Origin: an uncultured Hyphomicrobium sp.
GTDB taxonomy: Bacteria > Pseudomonadota > Alphaproteobacteria > Rhizobiales > Hyphomicrobiaceae
Reading direction: 5' to 3'
DNA: 64,000 nt
NCBI GenBank assembly: GCA_934555825.1
Contig: CAKTFJ010000003.1
Location: 124,001 to 188,000, forward strand
Under the pieces are notes generated by a model. The model was not told the origin of the DNA. It was given only the letters and a program-made list of their open reading frames with translations, and made no database searches. The translations under genes and the position numbers were made by a program. Within the stretch, counting starts at the first letter, position 1, and every line of letters starts with the position of its first letter. This document shows positions 9,618-21,461 of this stretch, one piece after another.

Positions 9618-9639
9618 CCGGAGGATCCTCTGGTTTTTT
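9618..9639 (+). terminator. Possible attenuator in rpsL leader
   Basis: CCGGAG (9618-9623) can pair with CTCTGG (9628-9633) around a GATC loop with one G-U pair, followed by six T at 9634-9639. It lies about 135 nt before rpsL inside the presumed leader, so it would act as a premature terminator. The stem is short; regulation is inference. Confidence 0.4.
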
Positions 9640-9773
9640 CCGTGCCAGGCTCCCGGGGATCCGGGGCTCGGCGGGCTTTGTTTGGTGCACGCATTCCTTT
9701 GGAACAGCGGTGCGCGGACAAACCGAAACGGCAACCAACCGGTGTGGAGCCGGTCGAGAAGGCGGAACGTCGA

Positions 9774-10145
9774 ATGCCGACGATACAACAGCTGATCCGG
9801 AAACCCCGGAGCCCGAAGGTCTACCGCGAGAAGTCGCGCCACATGGAGGCGTGCCCTCAGAAACGCGGCGTCTGCACGCGCGTCTATACGACGACGCCGA
9901 AGAAGCCGAACTCGGCCCTTCGTAAGGTCGCGAAGATCCGGCTCACCAACGGGCACGAGGTCATCGGCTACATCCCCGGCGAAGGCCACAACCTTCAGGA
10001 GCACTCTGTCGTGCTCATCCGTGGCGGCCGCGTGAAGGACCTTCCCGGCGTCCGTTACCACATTCTGCGCGGCGTGCTCGACACCCAGGGTGTCGCCAAC
10101 CGCAAGCAGCGTCGTTCGAAGTACGGAGCGAAGCGGCCGAAGTAG
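9774..10145 (+). CDS. rpsL: 30S ribosomal protein S12
   Basis: 123 aa, full length. Part of the decoding centre. [16 protein letters not shown] and [14 protein letters not shown] are conserved; the lysines where classic streptomycin-resistance mutations fall are the wild-type residues. Start ATG at 9774 gives the standard [13 protein letters not shown]-terminus; the frame is open upstream but that part is not conserved. First gene of the str group, with a 126-nt structured spacer before rpsG. Confidence 0.98.
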   Translation: MPTIQQLIRKPRSPKVYREKSRHMEACPQKRGVCTRVYTTTPKKPNSALRKVAKIRLTNGHEVIGYIPGEGHNLQEHSVVLIRGGRVKDLPGVRYHILRGVLDTQGVANRKQRRSKYGAKRPK

Positions 10146-10164
10146 GCCGCTCTCGCGGAGGTAT

Positions 10165-10235
10165 CCCGGACGAGCCGCCTGAGACGCGGTGAGGTCTGGG
10201 AGATCTCTTAAAAGGTTTCAGGTGGCTCGCCCGGG
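10165..10235 (+). promoter_or_regulatory. Long stem-loop in rpsL-rpsG spacer (candidate S7 autoregulatory site)
   Basis: Bases 10165-10182 (CCCGGACGAGCCGCCTGA) can pair with 10218-10235 over 18 positions with one A-C mismatch and one G-U pair, enclosing about 35 nt. In E. coli the rpsL-rpsG intercistronic region binds S7 for translational feedback. The position is the same here, but the link is inference. Confidence 0.5.
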
Positions 10236-10271
10236 AGTGAGCCGAGCGAATTAAGCGAAGGACTAGGACCC

Positions 10272-10742
10272 ATGTCCCGTCGTCACAGTGCAGAGAAGCG
10301 TGAGGTCAATCCTGATCCTAAGTATTCTGACTTGGTTCTGACCAAGTTCATGAATGCGGTGATGGAAGACGGCAAGAAGTCCGTCGCCGAGCGCATCGTG
10401 TATGGCGCTCTCGAGCGCATGGAGAGCAAGGCGAAGTCGGATCCGGTGGCGATGTTCCATCAGGCGCTCGACAACGTCATGCCGTCGGTTGAGGTTCGCT
10501 CTCGCCGCGTCGGCGGTGCGACCTACCAGGTCCCCGTCGAAGTTCGCTCCGAGCGCCGTCAGGCTCTCGCCATCCGTTGGATCATCGCTGCCGCCCGCGC
10601 GCGCAACGAGAACACCATGGTGGAGCGTCTGTCGGGTGAGCTGCTCGACGCTTCTGCCAACCGCGGCACGGCCGTGAAGAAGCGCGAAGACACCCACAAG
10701 ATGGCGGACGCCAACCGGGCGTTCTCGCACTACCGCTGGTAG
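10272..10742 (+). CDS. rpsG: 30S ribosomal protein S7
   Basis: 156 aa, standard bacterial length. It nucleates assembly of the 3' major domain of 16S rRNA and lies near the exit site. [18 protein letters not shown] at the N-terminus and the [10 protein letters not shown]-terminus are typical of alphaproteobacteria. Follows rpsL after a structured spacer; fusA starts 73 nt later. Confidence 0.98.
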   Translation: MSRRHSAEKREVNPDPKYSDLVLTKFMNAVMEDGKKSVAERIVYGALERMESKAKSDPVAMFHQALDNVMPSVEVRSRRVGGATYQVPVEVRSERRQALAIRWIIAAARARNENTMVERLSGELLDASANRGTAVKKREDTHKMADANRAFSHYRW

Positions 10743-10815
10743 ACGGACAACAAGGGAACAGAGCGCTGTTGCGTCCAACAGATAATGGGCAGCTGAAGCG
10801 CGAAGGAAGAGACTG

Positions 10816-12906
<2,091 letters not shown>

Positions 12907-12997
12907 TGCGGTAGCCCTGAAGGGCACTGCGGCAGGTAGCAAGAGATCCGGTCATGCCGGGCAAGAACTGAAAGAACGAGCTTAAGGAGAGCCAACT

Positions 12998-14206
12998 ATG
13001 GCCAAGGCGAAATTCGAGCGCAACAAGCCGCACGTCAACGTCGGCACCATCGGTCACGTCGACCACGGCAAGACCACGCTCACCGCAGCACTGACGAAGG
13101 TTTCGACCGACAAGGGTTGGTCCAACTCGTTCGTCTCGTACGACGACGTTGCGAAGGCATCCGCCGCTCAGGGCCGCCGCGACGCATCTAAGATCATCAC
13201 GATCGCCACCTCGCACGTCGAGTACGCGACCGAGAACCGCCACTACGCCCACGTCGACTGCCCGGGCCACGCCGACTACGTGAAGAACATGATCACGGGC
13301 GCCGCTCAGATGGACGGCGCGATCCTCGTCGTGTCGGCTGTTGACGGCCCGATGCCCCAGACCCGTGAGCACATCCTGCTCGCCCGTCAGGTCGGCGTTC
13401 CCTACATCGTCGTCTTCCTCAACAAGTGCGACATCGTCGACGACGCGGAGCTCCTCGACCTCGTCGAGATGGAAGTCCGCGAGCTTCTCTCGAAGTACCA
13501 GTTCCCGGGCGACGACGTCCCCGTGATCCGCGGCGCCGCGATCCAGGCCCTCACGGGTGAAAAGGGTCCGCTCGCCGACGAAGCGATCATGAACCTCTTC
13601 AACGCCCTCGACACCTACATCCCGCTCCCCGAGCGTCCGAAGGATCAGCCGTTCCTTATGCCGATCGAAGACGTGTTCTCGATCTCGGGCCGCGGCACGG
13701 TCGTCACCGGTCGTATCGAGCGCGGCCTCGTGAAGGTCGGCGAGGAAATCGAGATCATCGGTCTCCGCGACACGCAGAAGGCCGTTGTGACCGGCGTCGA
13801 AATGTTCCGTAAGCTGCTCGATCAGGGCGAGGCTGGCGACAACGTCGGTTGCCTCCTGCGCGGCATCGACAAGAACGCCGTCGAGCGCGGCCAGGTTCTC
13901 GCGAAGCCCGGCTCCGTGAAGCCGCACAAGAAGTTCAAGGCTGAGGCGTACATCCTCACCAAGGAAGAGGGTGGCCGTCACACGCCGTTCTTCACCAACT
14001 ACCGTCCTCAGTTCTACTTCCGCACGACCGACGTCACCGGCGTCGTGACGCTGCCGGAAGGCACCGAGATGGTCATGCCGGGTGACAACATCGCGGTGGA
14101 TGTTGAGCTCGTCTCGCCGATCGCCATGGAAGAGAAGGTCCGCTTCGCCATCCGTGAAGGTGGCAGGACCGTCGGCGCCGGCGTCGTCACGAAGATCATC
14201 GAGTAG
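12998..14206 (+). CDS. tuf: Elongation factor Tu with an atypical switch I region
   Basis: 402 aa, against 394 in E. coli. It delivers aminoacyl-tRNA to the ribosome. P-loop GHVDHGKT (19-26), DCPGH (87-91) and NKCD (142-145) are intact, and domains 2-3 are ordinary ([32 protein letters not shown]). Residues 35-70 differ strongly: the usual AYDQID...EEKARGITI is replaced by [19 protein letters not shown] followed by IITI, making switch I six residues longer. The Mg-binding Thr is kept as T68 but the preceding Gly is Ile67. [16 protein letters not shown] also differs from the alphaproteobacterial norm I remember. Standard str-operon position; strong ribosome-binding site AAGGAGA. Confidence 0.96.
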   Translation: MAKAKFERNKPHVNVGTIGHVDHGKTTLTAALTKVSTDKGWSNSFVSYDDVAKASAAQGRRDASKIITIATSHVEYATENRHYAHVDCPGHADYVKNMITGAAQMDGAILVVSAVDGPMPQTREHILLARQVGVPYIVVFLNKCDIVDDAELLDLVEMEVRELLSKYQFPGDDVPVIRGAAIQALTGEKGPLADEAIMNLFNALDTYIPLPERPKDQPFLMPIEDVFSISGRGTVVTGRIERGLVKVGEEIEIIGLRDTQKAVVTGVEMFRKLLDQGEAGDNVGCLLRGIDKNAVERGQVLAKPGSVKPHKKFKAEAYILTKEEGGRHTPFFTNYRPQFYFRTTDVTGVVTLPEGTEMVMPGDNIAVDVELVSPIAMEEKVRFAIREGGRTVGAGVVTKIIE

Positions 14207-14214
14207 CAGACGAA

Positions 14215-14262
14215 GAGAGGCGCTCGTGAGGGCGGCGGCAACGCCGGGTCCGAGCGCTTCTC
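14215..14262 (+). other. Stem-loop between tuf and rpsJ
   Basis: GAGAGGCGCTCG (14215-14226) pairs with CGAGCGCTTCTC (14251-14262), twelve positions with one G-U, and a smaller GGCG/CGCC hairpin nests in the loop. There is no T-run, so it is more likely a processing or stability element at the str/S10 boundary than a terminator. Confidence 0.5.
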
Positions 14263-14284
14263 CTCATTTAGCGGGTTCAAGAAA

Positions 14285-14593
14285 ATGAACGGCCAGAATA
14301 TCCGAATCCGATTGAAAGCGTTCGATCATCGAATTCTCGATGCGTCGACGCGGGAGATCGTGAACACGGCGAAGCGCACCGGCGCTGAGGTGCGGGGGCC
14401 GATCCCGTTGCCGACCCGCATCGAGCGTTTCACGGTCAACCGCTCGCCGCACGTCGATAAGAAGAGCCGCGAGCAGTTCGAGATGCGCACCCATAAGCGG
14501 ATGCTCGACATCGTGGACCCCACGCCGCAGACGGTCGACGCGCTTATGAAGCTCGACCTCGCCGCTGGCGTGGACGTGGAAATCAAGCTCTAG
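14285..14593 (+). CDS. rpsJ: 30S ribosomal protein S10
   Basis: 102 aa, standard. Functions in the 30S head and as NusE in antitermination. [13 protein letters not shown] and [15 protein letters not shown] are conserved. It opens the S10 group; spacing to tuf is 78 nt and contains a stem-loop rather than an obvious promoter, consistent with readthrough from str. Confidence 0.98.
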   Translation: MNGQNIRIRLKAFDHRILDASTREIVNTAKRTGAEVRGPIPLPTRIERFTVNRSPHVDKKSREQFEMRTHKRMLDIVDPTPQTVDALMKLDLAAGVDVEIKL

Positions 14594-14656
14594 AGGATGT
14601 CGCAGCCTTCGGGTTCCACCTGAATGGCAGCGAGAATAAGGGAAGGAATGCGAAGA

Positions 14657-15349
14657 ATGCGTTCCGGAGTGATTGCACAGAAGGTCGGCATGACCCGCAT
14701 CTTTACAGATGCTGGCGAGCACGTGCCTGTGACGGTCTTGAAGCTCGAAAATCTTCAGGTCCTCTCGCAGCGCACCGCCGACAAGCACGGCTACACGGCC
14801 ATCCAGGTTGGCGCAGGCACGCGTAAGCCCTCGCGGCTTATCAAGTCCGAGCGTGGCACCTTCGCGGTCGCCAACGTCGAGCCCAAGCGCAAACTGGCAG
14901 AGTTTCGTGTCAGTCCTGAGAACCTGATCGACGTTGGCGCCGAGATCACGGCCGACCATTTCGTTGCGGGCCAGTTCGTGGACGTCACCGGCACCAGCCA
15001 GGGCAAGGGCTTCGCCGGCGCCATGAAGCGCTGGAACTTCGGCGGTCTGCGCGCGAGCCACGGCGTGTCCGCCGTGCACCGTTCGCACGGCTCGACCGGT
15101 CAGCGCCAGGACCCCGGCAAGGTGTTCAAGGGCAAGAAGATGGCCGGTCACCTCGGTGACGAGCGCGTTACGACCCAGAACCTCGTAGTTGCGAAGATCG
15201 ACGTCGAGCGCGGCCTCCTGATGATCCGTGGCGCTGTCCCGGGTTCGAAGGGCGGCTGGGTGATCGTCCGCGACGCCGTGAAGAAGAAGCCCCATGCCGA
15301 TGCGCCGCTTCCCGGCGCCATTCGGACGGCGGAGAAGGAGAAGGCGTGA
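14657..15349 (+). CDS. rplC: 50S ribosomal protein L3
   Basis: 230 aa. It binds 23S rRNA near the peptidyl-transferase centre. I start at the ATG at 14657 ([16 protein letters not shown]), which has GGAAGGA nine nt upstream; ATGs at 14624 and 14648 are in frame but poorly placed. [20 protein letters not shown] contains the modified-Gln loop region. Its stop overlaps the rplD start as ATGA. Confidence 0.97.
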   Translation: MRSGVIAQKVGMTRIFTDAGEHVPVTVLKLENLQVLSQRTADKHGYTAIQVGAGTRKPSRLIKSERGTFAVANVEPKRKLAEFRVSPENLIDVGAEITADHFVAGQFVDVTGTSQGKGFAGAMKRWNFGGLRASHGVSAVHRSHGSTGQRQDPGKVFKGKKMAGHLGDERVTTQNLVVAKIDVERGLLMIRGAVPGSKGGWVIVRDAVKKKPHADAPLPGAIRTAEKEKA

Positions 15350-15999
15350 TGAAAACCAACGTCACCACGCTTGAAGCGAAGGCGGCTGGCGAGATCGAAC
15401 TCGCGGATGCCATCTACGGTCTCGAGCCGCGCTCGGACATCCTGCACCGCATGGTGCGCTGGCAGCAGCTGAAGCGCATGGCCGGCACGCATCACGCGCA
15501 GGATCGCTCGGAAGTGTCCGTCACGGGCAAGAAGCACCAGAAGCAAAAGGGCAGCGGCAACGCTCGCCATGGCGATAAGTCGGTGCCTCAGTGGCGCGGC
15601 GGCGGCAAGGCCTTCGGACCGAAGCCGCGCAGCCACGCGATCGACCTGACGAAGAAGTTCCGTGCGCTCGCGCTGCGTCACGCTCTCTCTGCGAAGGCCA
15701 AGGCCGGCGACATCATCGTGCTCGACACGGCCTCGTCCGGTGAAGGCAAGACGGGTGCGCTGAAGAAGCAGTTCGCAACGCTCGGTTGGAAGAGCGCGCT
15801 CATCATCGATGGCGCGGCGCTCGACGACGGCTTCGCACGTGCAGCTCGGAACATCCCGCACATCGACGTGCTGCCGATCGCCGGCATCAACGTCTACGAC
15901 ATTCTCCGCCGCGAGAAGCTCGTGCTCACGAAGGCCGCTGTGGAAGCGCTCGACGTGCGCTTCGCCGACGTGACGGCCAAAGCCGCGGAGGCGAAGTGA
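15349..15999 (+). CDS. rplD: 50S ribosomal protein L4
   Basis: 216 aa. Early assembly protein whose extended loop lines the exit tunnel ([33 protein letters not shown]). It starts at ATG 15349, overlapping rplC by one base; a GTG one codon earlier is the alternative. Overlaps rplW by one base (ATGA). In E. coli L4 autoregulates the S10 operon, but the usual S10 leader is not evident here. Confidence 0.97.
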   Translation: MKTNVTTLEAKAAGEIELADAIYGLEPRSDILHRMVRWQQLKRMAGTHHAQDRSEVSVTGKKHQKQKGSGNARHGDKSVPQWRGGGKAFGPKPRSHAIDLTKKFRALALRHALSAKAKAGDIIVLDTASSGEGKTGALKKQFATLGWKSALIIDGAALDDGFARAARNIPHIDVLPIAGINVYDILRREKLVLTKAAVEALDVRFADVTAKAAEAK

Positions 16000-16292
16000 T
16001 GAACAAGCTCAAGGCCTACGACGTCATCCTCTCTCCGGTCATCACCGAGAAGGCGACGGCTGTTTCCGAGGCGAACCAGGTGATCTTCAAGGTCGCCGGG
16101 ACCGCCAACAAGACCGAGATCAAGAGCGCTGTCGAAAGCCTCTTCGATGTCAAGGTCAAGGCCGTGAATACCCTGGTGCGCAAGGGCAAGCGGAAAGTGT
16201 TCCGCGGCATTCGCGGCCAGCAGAGCGATTTCAAGAGGGCCATCGTGACGCTCGAGGAAGGCCACTCGATCGACGTTACGACGGGCCTGTAG
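15999..16292 (+). CDS. rplW: 50S ribosomal protein L23
   Basis: 97 aa, standard. It sits at the tunnel exit and docks trigger factor and [17 protein letters not shown] and the Lys/Arg-rich loop [14 protein letters not shown] are conserved. The start ATG overlaps the rplD stop (ATGA), implying translational coupling. Confidence 0.97.
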   Translation: MNKLKAYDVILSPVITEKATAVSEANQVIFKVAGTANKTEIKSAVESLFDVKVKAVNTLVRKGKRKVFRGIRGQQSDFKRAIVTLEEGHSIDVTTGL

Positions 16293-16305
16293 AGGAGCCA
16301 TACCG

Positions 16306-17133
16306 ATGGCATTGAAGACTTTTCGTCCGACGTCTCCGGGTCTTCGCCACCTGGTTCAGGTCGACCGTCGTCACCTCTGGAAAGGTGGCCCGGTCAAGAT
16401 GCTGACCGAGGGCAAGCAGAAGTCCGGCGGACGCAACAGCGACGGCCGTATCACCACGCGCCACATCGGCGGCGGGCACAAGCAGTCCTACCGGCTGATC
16501 GACTTCCGTCGTCGTAAGCACGACGTCGTGGCGACGGTCGAGCGGCTGGAGTACGACCCCAACCGCACCGCGTTCATCGCGCTCATCAAGTATGCGGACG
16601 GCCACCTGTCCTACATCCTGGCTCCGCAGCGTCTCGCCGTGGGCGACCAGGTTGTCTCGGGCGCCAAGGTGGACGTGAAGCCGGGCAATGCCATGCCGCT
16701 GTCGGGCATGCCGATCGGCACCATTGTCCATAACGTCGAGCTGAAGCCGGGTGCCGGCGGTCAGATCGCACGTTCCGCTGGTGCGTTCGTGCAGCTCGTC
16801 GGCCGTGACGCCGGCTGGGCCGTGCTGAAGCTGAACTCGGGCGAAACCCGCAAGGTGCGTTCGGATTGCATGGCGTCTGTCGGCGCCGTGTCGAACCCCG
16901 ACCACACCAACGAAGTGACCGGCAAGGCTGGCCGCACGCGCTGGAAGGGCACGCGCCCGACCGTCCGTTCGATCGCCATGAACCCGATCGACCACCCCAA
17001 CGGTGGCCGCACGAAGGGTGGTAAGCACTGGGCGACGCCGTGGGGCAAGCCGACCAAGGGCTTCAAGACCCGCAAGAACAAGCAGACCGACAAGTTCATC
17101 GTCAGAAGCCGCGCCAAGGCCAAGGGCAAGTAA
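16306..17133 (+). CDS. rplB: 50S ribosomal protein L2
   Basis: 275 aa, full length. Required for subunit association and peptidyl-transferase function. The conserved C-terminal motif [18 protein letters not shown] contains the functionally important His. The ribosome-binding site GAGGAG lies before ATG 16306. Confidence 0.98.
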   Translation: MALKTFRPTSPGLRHLVQVDRRHLWKGGPVKMLTEGKQKSGGRNSDGRITTRHIGGGHKQSYRLIDFRRRKHDVVATVERLEYDPNRTAFIALIKYADGHLSYILAPQRLAVGDQVVSGAKVDVKPGNAMPLSGMPIGTIVHNVELKPGAGGQIARSAGAFVQLVGRDAGWAVLKLNSGETRKVRSDCMASVGAVSNPDHTNEVTGKAGRTRWKGTRPTVRSIAMNPIDHPNGGRTKGGKHWATPWGKPTKGFKTRKNKQTDKFIVRSRAKAKGK

Positions 17134-17167
17134 GAGCCTGAGCGGCTGAGACCGAGGAGACACGAGA

Positions 17168-17446
17168 GTGACACGCGCAGTTTGGAAGGGCCCGTTCGTC
17201 GACGGCTACATTCTCAAGAAGGCTGAGAAGGTGCGGTCGTCTGGCCGCAACGAGGTCATCAAGACCTGGAGCCGTCGCTCGACGATCCTGCCCCAGTTCG
17301 TTGGCCTGACGTTTGGCGTCTACAACGGCCAGAAGCACGTTCCGGTGAACGTCACCGAAGACATGATCGGGCACAAGTTCGGTGAATTCTCGCCGACGCG
17401 CACGTTCCATGGTCATAGCGGCGACAAGAAAGCGGTGAGGAAGTAA
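17168..17446 (+). CDS. rpsS: 30S ribosomal protein S19
   Basis: 92 aa, standard. [13 protein letters not shown] and [15 protein letters not shown] are diagnostic. It starts with GTG at 17168, in good context (GAGGAGACACGA upstream). Its TAA overlaps the rplV ATG by one base. Confidence 0.97.
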   Translation: MTRAVWKGPFVDGYILKKAEKVRSSGRNEVIKTWSRRSTILPQFVGLTFGVYNGQKHVPVNVTEDMIGHKFGEFSPTRTFHGHSGDKKAVRK

Positions 17447-17922
17447 TGGGCAAGCCGAGCCGGGAAAGAAGCCTCTCGGACAAGGAGGCACGCGCGATTG
17501 CGAAGAACCTTCGCGTCTCGCCGCAGAAGCTGAACCTCGTCGCGGGTCTGATCCGCGGCAAGAAGGTCGATGAAGCTCTCGCTGACCTCGAGTTTTCGAG
17601 GAAGCGGATCGCCCAGGACGTGCGCAAGTGCGTCATGAGCGCGGTCGCTAATGCCGAGAACAATCACGATCTCGACGTGAACGCGCTCGTCGTGGCCGAG
17701 GCCTACGTCGGCAAGAACATGGTCCTGAAGCGCTTCGCGGCCCGCGGCCGCGGTCGTGGCTTCCAGATCCTGAAGCCGTTCTCGCAGATCACCGTCGTGG
17801 TGCGCGAGACGGAAGAGGAAGAGGCTCCCAAGGCGAAGAAGGCCAAGGGCAAGGCCGCAAAGCCGAAGGCTGGCGCCAAGAAGGCCGCCGAGGCCAAAGC
17901 AGCCGAGAAGGAGGCCGAGTAA
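17446..17922 (+). CDS. rplV: 50S ribosomal protein L22 with Lys/Ala-rich C-terminal tail
   Basis: 158 aa, against 110-130 in most bacteria. The core (residues 1-120) is normal, with [18 protein letters not shown] and [10 protein letters not shown]. The tunnel-lining hairpin is present. Residues 121-158 form a low-complexity tail of Lys, Ala and Glu. Overlaps rpsS and rpsC by one base at each end (TAATG). Confidence 0.97.
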   Translation: MGKPSRERSLSDKEARAIAKNLRVSPQKLNLVAGLIRGKKVDEALADLEFSRKRIAQDVRKCVMSAVANAENNHDLDVNALVVAEAYVGKNMVLKRFAARGRGRGFQILKPFSQITVVVRETEEEEAPKAKKAKGKAAKPKAGAKKAAEAKAAEKEAE

Positions 17923-18698
17923 TGGGTCACAAAGTCAATCCCGTCGGGCTACGCGTCGGCATCAACCGCACCTGGGATAGCCGCTGGTTCGCCCATCGCG
18001 GCGAGTACGGCAAGCTTCTTCATGAGGACCGCGCCATCCGCGCCCACATCATGAAGCAGCAGCGTACGGCCGGCATCTCGAAGGTCGTGATCGAGCGTCC
18101 GCACAAGAAGTGCCGCGTGACCGTTCACACGGCCCGCCCCGGCGTGCTCATCGGCAAGAAGGGCGCCGACATCGAGAAGCTGCGCTCCGAGCTCGCGCGC
18201 TTCACGACCTCGGAAGTCCACCTCAACCTTCTTGAGGTTCGCAAGCCCGACATCGACGCGACGCTCGTTGCCGAGAACATTGCCCAGCAGCTCGAGCGCC
18301 GCGTTGCGTTCCGCCGCGCCATGAAGCGCGCCGTGCAGACTGCGATCCGCGCTGGTGCCGTCGGCATTCGTATCAACGTCGCCGGCCGTCTCGGCGGCGC
18401 GGAGATCGCACGCACGGAATGGTATCGCGAAGGCCGCGTGCCGCTGCACACGCTGCGCGCGGACATCGACTTTGGCTATGGTCTTGCTCAGACCGCCTAC
18501 GGCGTGATCGGCATCAAGGTGTGGATCTTCAAGGGCGAGCTCATGGAGCACGACCCGATGGCTTCCGAGCGCCGCGCGACAGAAGGCGCCGGTGACGGCA
18601 CCGGCCGTCCGCGCCGCGACGACGGTGAGCGCCGTGACCGTGGCCCCCGCCGTGGCGGACGGGCCGAGGCCGCTAAGGAGGGCGAGGCGCAGGCCTGA
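17922..18698 (+). CDS. rpsC: 30S ribosomal protein S3 with Arg/Gly-rich tail
   Basis: 258 aa, about 25 longer than E. coli S3. The N-terminal [22 protein letters not shown] and the KH domain GKKGADIE are conserved; S3 lines the mRNA entry channel and contributes to helicase activity. The C-terminal ~35 residues are a charged Arg/Asp/Gly tail. Translationally coupled to rplV. Confidence 0.97.
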   Translation: MGHKVNPVGLRVGINRTWDSRWFAHRGEYGKLLHEDRAIRAHIMKQQRTAGISKVVIERPHKKCRVTVHTARPGVLIGKKGADIEKLRSELARFTTSEVHLNLLEVRKPDIDATLVAENIAQQLERRVAFRRAMKRAVQTAIRAGAVGIRINVAGRLGGAEIARTEWYREGRVPLHTLRADIDFGYGLAQTAYGVIGIKVWIFKGELMEHDPMASERRATEGAGDGTGRPRRDDGERRDRGPRRGGRAEAAKEGEAQA

Positions 18699-18726
18699 GA
18701 AGGCCGCTCCCTGAAGGATTGAACCG

Positions 18727-19137
18727 ATGTTGCAACCGAAGAAAACCAAGTTCCGCAAGCAGTTCAAGGGCCGTATCCACGGCGCTGCGAAGGGCGGCAC
18801 GGAACTGAACTTTGGCTCCCACGGCCTCAAGGCTGTGGAGCCGGAGCGTGTCACCGCCCGTCAGATCGAAGCGGCCCGCCGCGCCATCACGCGCCACATG
18901 AAGCGCGCCGGCCGCGTCTGGATCCGCATCTTCCCGGACGTTCCGGTGACCAAGAAGCCGGCCGAAGTCCGCATGGGCTCGGGCAAGGGCGGTATTGAGC
19001 TCTGGGTGTCGCGCGTGAAGCCCGGCCGCATCATGTTCGAGCTGGACGGCGTGCCGGATCAGATCGCTCGTGAAGCGCTGAAGCTCGGCGCCGCCAAGCT
19101 CCCGATCAAGACGCGCATCGTGACGCGGATCGGCTGA
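18727..19137 (+). CDS. rplP: 50S ribosomal protein L16
   Basis: 136 aa, standard. Located next to the A-site tRNA elbow. [16 protein letters not shown] and the [12 protein letters not shown] loop are conserved. Ribosome-binding site GAAGGA lies seven nt upstream. Confidence 0.98.
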   Translation: MLQPKKTKFRKQFKGRIHGAAKGGTELNFGSHGLKAVEPERVTARQIEAARRAITRHMKRAGRVWIRIFPDVPVTKKPAEVRMGSGKGGIELWVSRVKPGRIMFELDGVPDQIAREALKLGAAKLPIKTRIVTRIG

Positions 19138-19148
19138 GGAGTGAGAGA

Positions 19149-19379
19149 ATGAAGACCGAAGAGTTGAAGTTCCTGACGCTCGACCAGCTCGATGAGCAGC
19201 TCGTGAAGCTCAAGAAAGAGCAGTTCAACCTGCGCTTTCAGAAGGCTTCAGGTCAGCTTGAGAACACGTCGCGTGTGCGCCAGGTGCGTCGCGACATCGC
19301 GCGCGTCCTGACCGTGGCTGGCCAGAAGCGGGCGGGCTCTGCCCCCCAGTCGAAAACCCAGTCGAAGACCGACGCGTAA
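19149..19379 (+). CDS. rpmC: 50S ribosomal protein L29
   Basis: 76 aa, slightly long because of a Ser/Gln/Lys tail. [23 protein letters not shown] is the family core (read as overlapping short motifs FNLRFQ and GQLEN). Located at the tunnel exit next to L23. 11 nt after rplP, 12 nt before rpsQ. Confidence 0.96.
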   Translation: MKTEELKFLTLDQLDEQLVKLKKEQFNLRFQKASGQLENTSRVRQVRRDIARVLTVAGQKRAGSAPQSKTQSKTDA

Positions 19380-19391
19380 GGAGATAGAGAG

Positions 19392-19625
19392 ATGCCGAAG
19401 CGCGTCCTGCAGGGTGTGGTCGTCTCGAACAAGAACGACAAGACCATCGTCGTTGAAGTCGAGCGCCGCTATACCCATCCGCTCTTCAAAAAGACGGTGC
19501 GCCGCACGAAGAAGTACCACGCTCACGACGAGAACAACGTCTTCAAGGAAGGCGATCGCGTCGAGATCCAGGAATCGGCGCCGTTTTCTAAGCTGAAGCG
19601 GTGGGTTGCACTGGAAAAGGTTTGA
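19392..19625 (+). CDS. rpsQ: 30S ribosomal protein S17
   Basis: 77 aa, standard. Primary 16S rRNA-binding protein. [18 protein letters not shown] and the YHAHDE and EGDRVEI motifs are conserved. Followed by a 95-nt spacer holding two small GC hairpins (CCGCGC/GCGCGG at 19638-19654; GCCGCG/CGCGGC at 19685-19701) before rplN, the usual S10/spc boundary. Confidence 0.97.
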   Translation: MPKRVLQGVVVSNKNDKTIVVEVERRYTHPLFKKTVRRTKKYHAHDENNVFKEGDRVEIQESAPFSKLKRWVALEKV

Positions 19626-19720
19626 GGAATTTGGGTTCCGCGCGCAGTGCGCGGCGGGATCCGGATCGAGAATTCAAGGTTTGACGCCGCGATCGACGCG
19701 GCAGGAAGAGAGCAAGTGCG

Positions 19721-20089
19721 ATGATCCAGATGGAGACGAATCTCGACGTCGCTGACAATTCGGGCGCGCGTCGCGTTCAGTGCATCAAGGTGCTGGGCGG
19801 TTCGAAGCGCAAGTACGCCACCATCGGCGACACCATTGTCGTGTCGGTCAAGGAGGCGATTCCGAAGGGGCGCGTGAAGAAGGGCCAGGTGATGAAGGCC
19901 GTGATCGTGCGCGTCGCCAAGGGCGTGCGCCGTCCCGACGGCTCGCTGATCCGCTTCGACCGCAACGCGGCCGTCCTCATCAACGCCAACGGTGAGCCCG
20001 TCGGCACGCGTATCTTCGGACCGGTGACGCGCGAGCTTCGCGCCAAGAACCACATGAAGATCGTCTCGCTCGCTCCGGAGGTGCTGTAA
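19721..20089 (+). CDS. rplN: 50S ribosomal protein L14
   Basis: 122 aa, standard. [18 protein letters not shown] and [15 protein letters not shown] are conserved. It takes part in bridges with 16S rRNA. First gene of the spc group; its TAA overlaps the rplX ATG by one base. Confidence 0.98.
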   Translation: MIQMETNLDVADNSGARRVQCIKVLGGSKRKYATIGDTIVVSVKEAIPKGRVKKGQVMKAVIVRVAKGVRRPDGSLIRFDRNAAVLINANGEPVGTRIFGPVTRELRAKNHMKIVSLAPEVL

Positions 20090-20415
20090 TGGCCTCGCTC
20101 AAGATTAAAAAGGGCGACAAGGTGATCGTCCTCACTGGCCGCGACAAAGGCAAGCGCGGTGAAGTGATTCAGGTTCGCCCGAAGGAGAACCGCGCGCTCG
20201 TTCGCGGTGTCAACATCGTGCGCCGCCATCAGCGTCAGACGGCATCCCAGGAAGGCGGCATCGTCTCCAAGGAAGCGCCGATCCAGATTTCGAACCTCGC
20301 CATCGAGGATCCCGTGGACGGCAAGCCGACCCGCGTCGGTTTCCGCATCCTGGAAGATGGCACCAAAGCCCGCGTCGCCAAGCGCTCGGGCGAGCTTATT
20401 CCGGAGAAGAACTAA
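20089..20415 (+). CDS. rplX: 50S ribosomal protein L24
   Basis: 108 aa. Assembly initiator with an N-terminal KOW motif ([18 protein letters not shown]). [10 protein letters not shown] and [10 protein letters not shown] are conserved. Coupled to rplN by TAATG overlap; rplE starts three nt after its stop. Confidence 0.97.
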   Translation: MASLKIKKGDKVIVLTGRDKGKRGEVIQVRPKENRALVRGVNIVRRHQRQTASQEGGIVSKEAPIQISNLAIEDPVDGKPTRVGFRILEDGTKARVAKRSGELIPEKN

Positions 20416-20418
20416 GCC

Positions 20419-21099
20419 ATGGCCGACAACAAGAAATCCGCAAAGGCGGGCAAGCCGGCCGGCGCCCCGCAGGGCAAGCCCGGCAAGGAAGCCAAGGCCG
20501 AGAAGCGCGCCAAGGGCGAGGTCGAGCTGCGCGAGTGGAAGCCGCGGCCCGAGGGTTACCGTCCGCGCCTCAAGACGCATTATGAGAAGGTCGTTCGCGA
20601 CGCGCTGAAGGAAAAGTTCGGCTACGCGAACCCGATGCAGATTCCGAAGATCGAGAAGGTCGTGCTCAACATGGGCGTGGGCGAGGCGACGGCCGACCGC
20701 AAGAAGGTCGACAACGCCGCCGGCGATCTCGCGCTCATTGCCGGTCAGAAGCCGCTGCTCACCAAGTCGACCAAGTCGATCGCGACCTTCAAGGTCCGCG
20801 AAGGCATGACGCTTGGCGCAAAGGTGACGCTGCGCGGCGACCGGATGTACGAGTTCCTGGACCGCTTCGTCACGATCGCGCTGCCGCGCGTGAAGGACTT
20901 CCGCGGCCTGAACGCGAAGAGCTTCGACGGCCGTGGCAACTTTGCCTGCGGCCTCAAGGAGCACATCGTGTTCCCGGAGATCGATTACGACAAGGTTGAT
21001 CAGGTGTGGGGCCTCGACGTGATCGTCGTGACCTCCGCTCAGACCGATGACGAAGCCCGCGAGCTGCTGCGCGGCTTCAACTTCCCTTTCCGTAGCTAG
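20419..21099 (+). CDS. rplE: 50S ribosomal protein L5 with N-terminal basic extension
   Basis: 226 aa, versus about 180 in most bacteria. The L5 core begins near residue 46 ([13 protein letters not shown]) and is intact to GFNFPFRS; it binds 5S rRNA and contacts the P-site tRNA. The first ~45 residues are Lys/Ala/Gly-rich. No alternative in-frame start codon lies between ATG 20419 and the core, so the extension appears real. It starts three nt after rplX. Confidence 0.96.
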   Translation: MADNKKSAKAGKPAGAPQGKPGKEAKAEKRAKGEVELREWKPRPEGYRPRLKTHYEKVVRDALKEKFGYANPMQIPKIEKVVLNMGVGEATADRKKVDNAAGDLALIAGQKPLLTKSTKSIATFKVREGMTLGAKVTLRGDRMYEFLDRFVTIALPRVKDFRGLNAKSFDGRGNFACGLKEHIVFPEIDYDKVDQVWGLDVIVVTSAQTDDEARELLRGFNFPFRS

Positions 21100-21142
21100 A
21101 GGACCTCGGGCAACACCCCGAAAGGCCTTTGGAGGACCATGA

Positions 21143-21448
21143 ATGGCTAAGACGAGCTCAGTACAGAAGAACAACCGGCGCCGGAAGCTGGCCGCACAGT
21201 ATGCGGCCAAGCGTCAGCGTCTCAAGGAAATCGCCGACGACCTGAAGCTGCCGGCCGAGGAGCGCTTTGCCGCCCGCCTCAAGCTCGCCGAGCTGCCGCG
21301 CAACAGCTCCGCCGTGCGTATCCGCAACCGTTGCGAAGTGACGGGCCGCGCCCGTGGCTACTATCGCAAGCTCAAAATGTGCCGCAACCAGCTCCGCGAG
21401 CAGGCCTCTCAAGGTCTGATCCCCGGCATGGTCAAGTCGAGCTGGTAA
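21143..21448 (+). CDS. rpsN: 30S ribosomal protein S14 (long, zinc-independent type)
   Basis: 101 aa, the long form without the CxxC zinc pairs. [20 protein letters not shown] and [11 protein letters not shown] are conserved. The ribosome-binding site TGGAGGA lies before ATG 21143. Confidence 0.97.
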   Translation: MAKTSSVQKNNRRRKLAAQYAAKRQRLKEIADDLKLPAEERFAARLKLAELPRNSSAVRIRNRCEVTGRARGYYRKLKMCRNQLREQASQGLIPGMVKSSW

Positions 21449-21461
21449 GGAGCCGAAGCAC

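Larger units (their letters stand above)
9266..9773. other. Gene-free stretch: divergent htpX/rpsL upstream region and long rpsL leader
   Basis: 508 nt with no credible gene. The left part serves the leftward protease gene. A promoter-like TTGACC...TATA at 9466-9494 is followed by about 280 nt of leader containing small hairpins (GCGCG/CGCGC at 9531-9544) and a hairpin plus T-run at 9618-9639 before rpsL. Confidence 0.6.

Noticed and set aside
19777..21210. Antisense open frame spanning rplN, rplX and rplE
   Set aside because: It crosses three certain ribosomal genes and their boundaries, and has no recognisable protein features.
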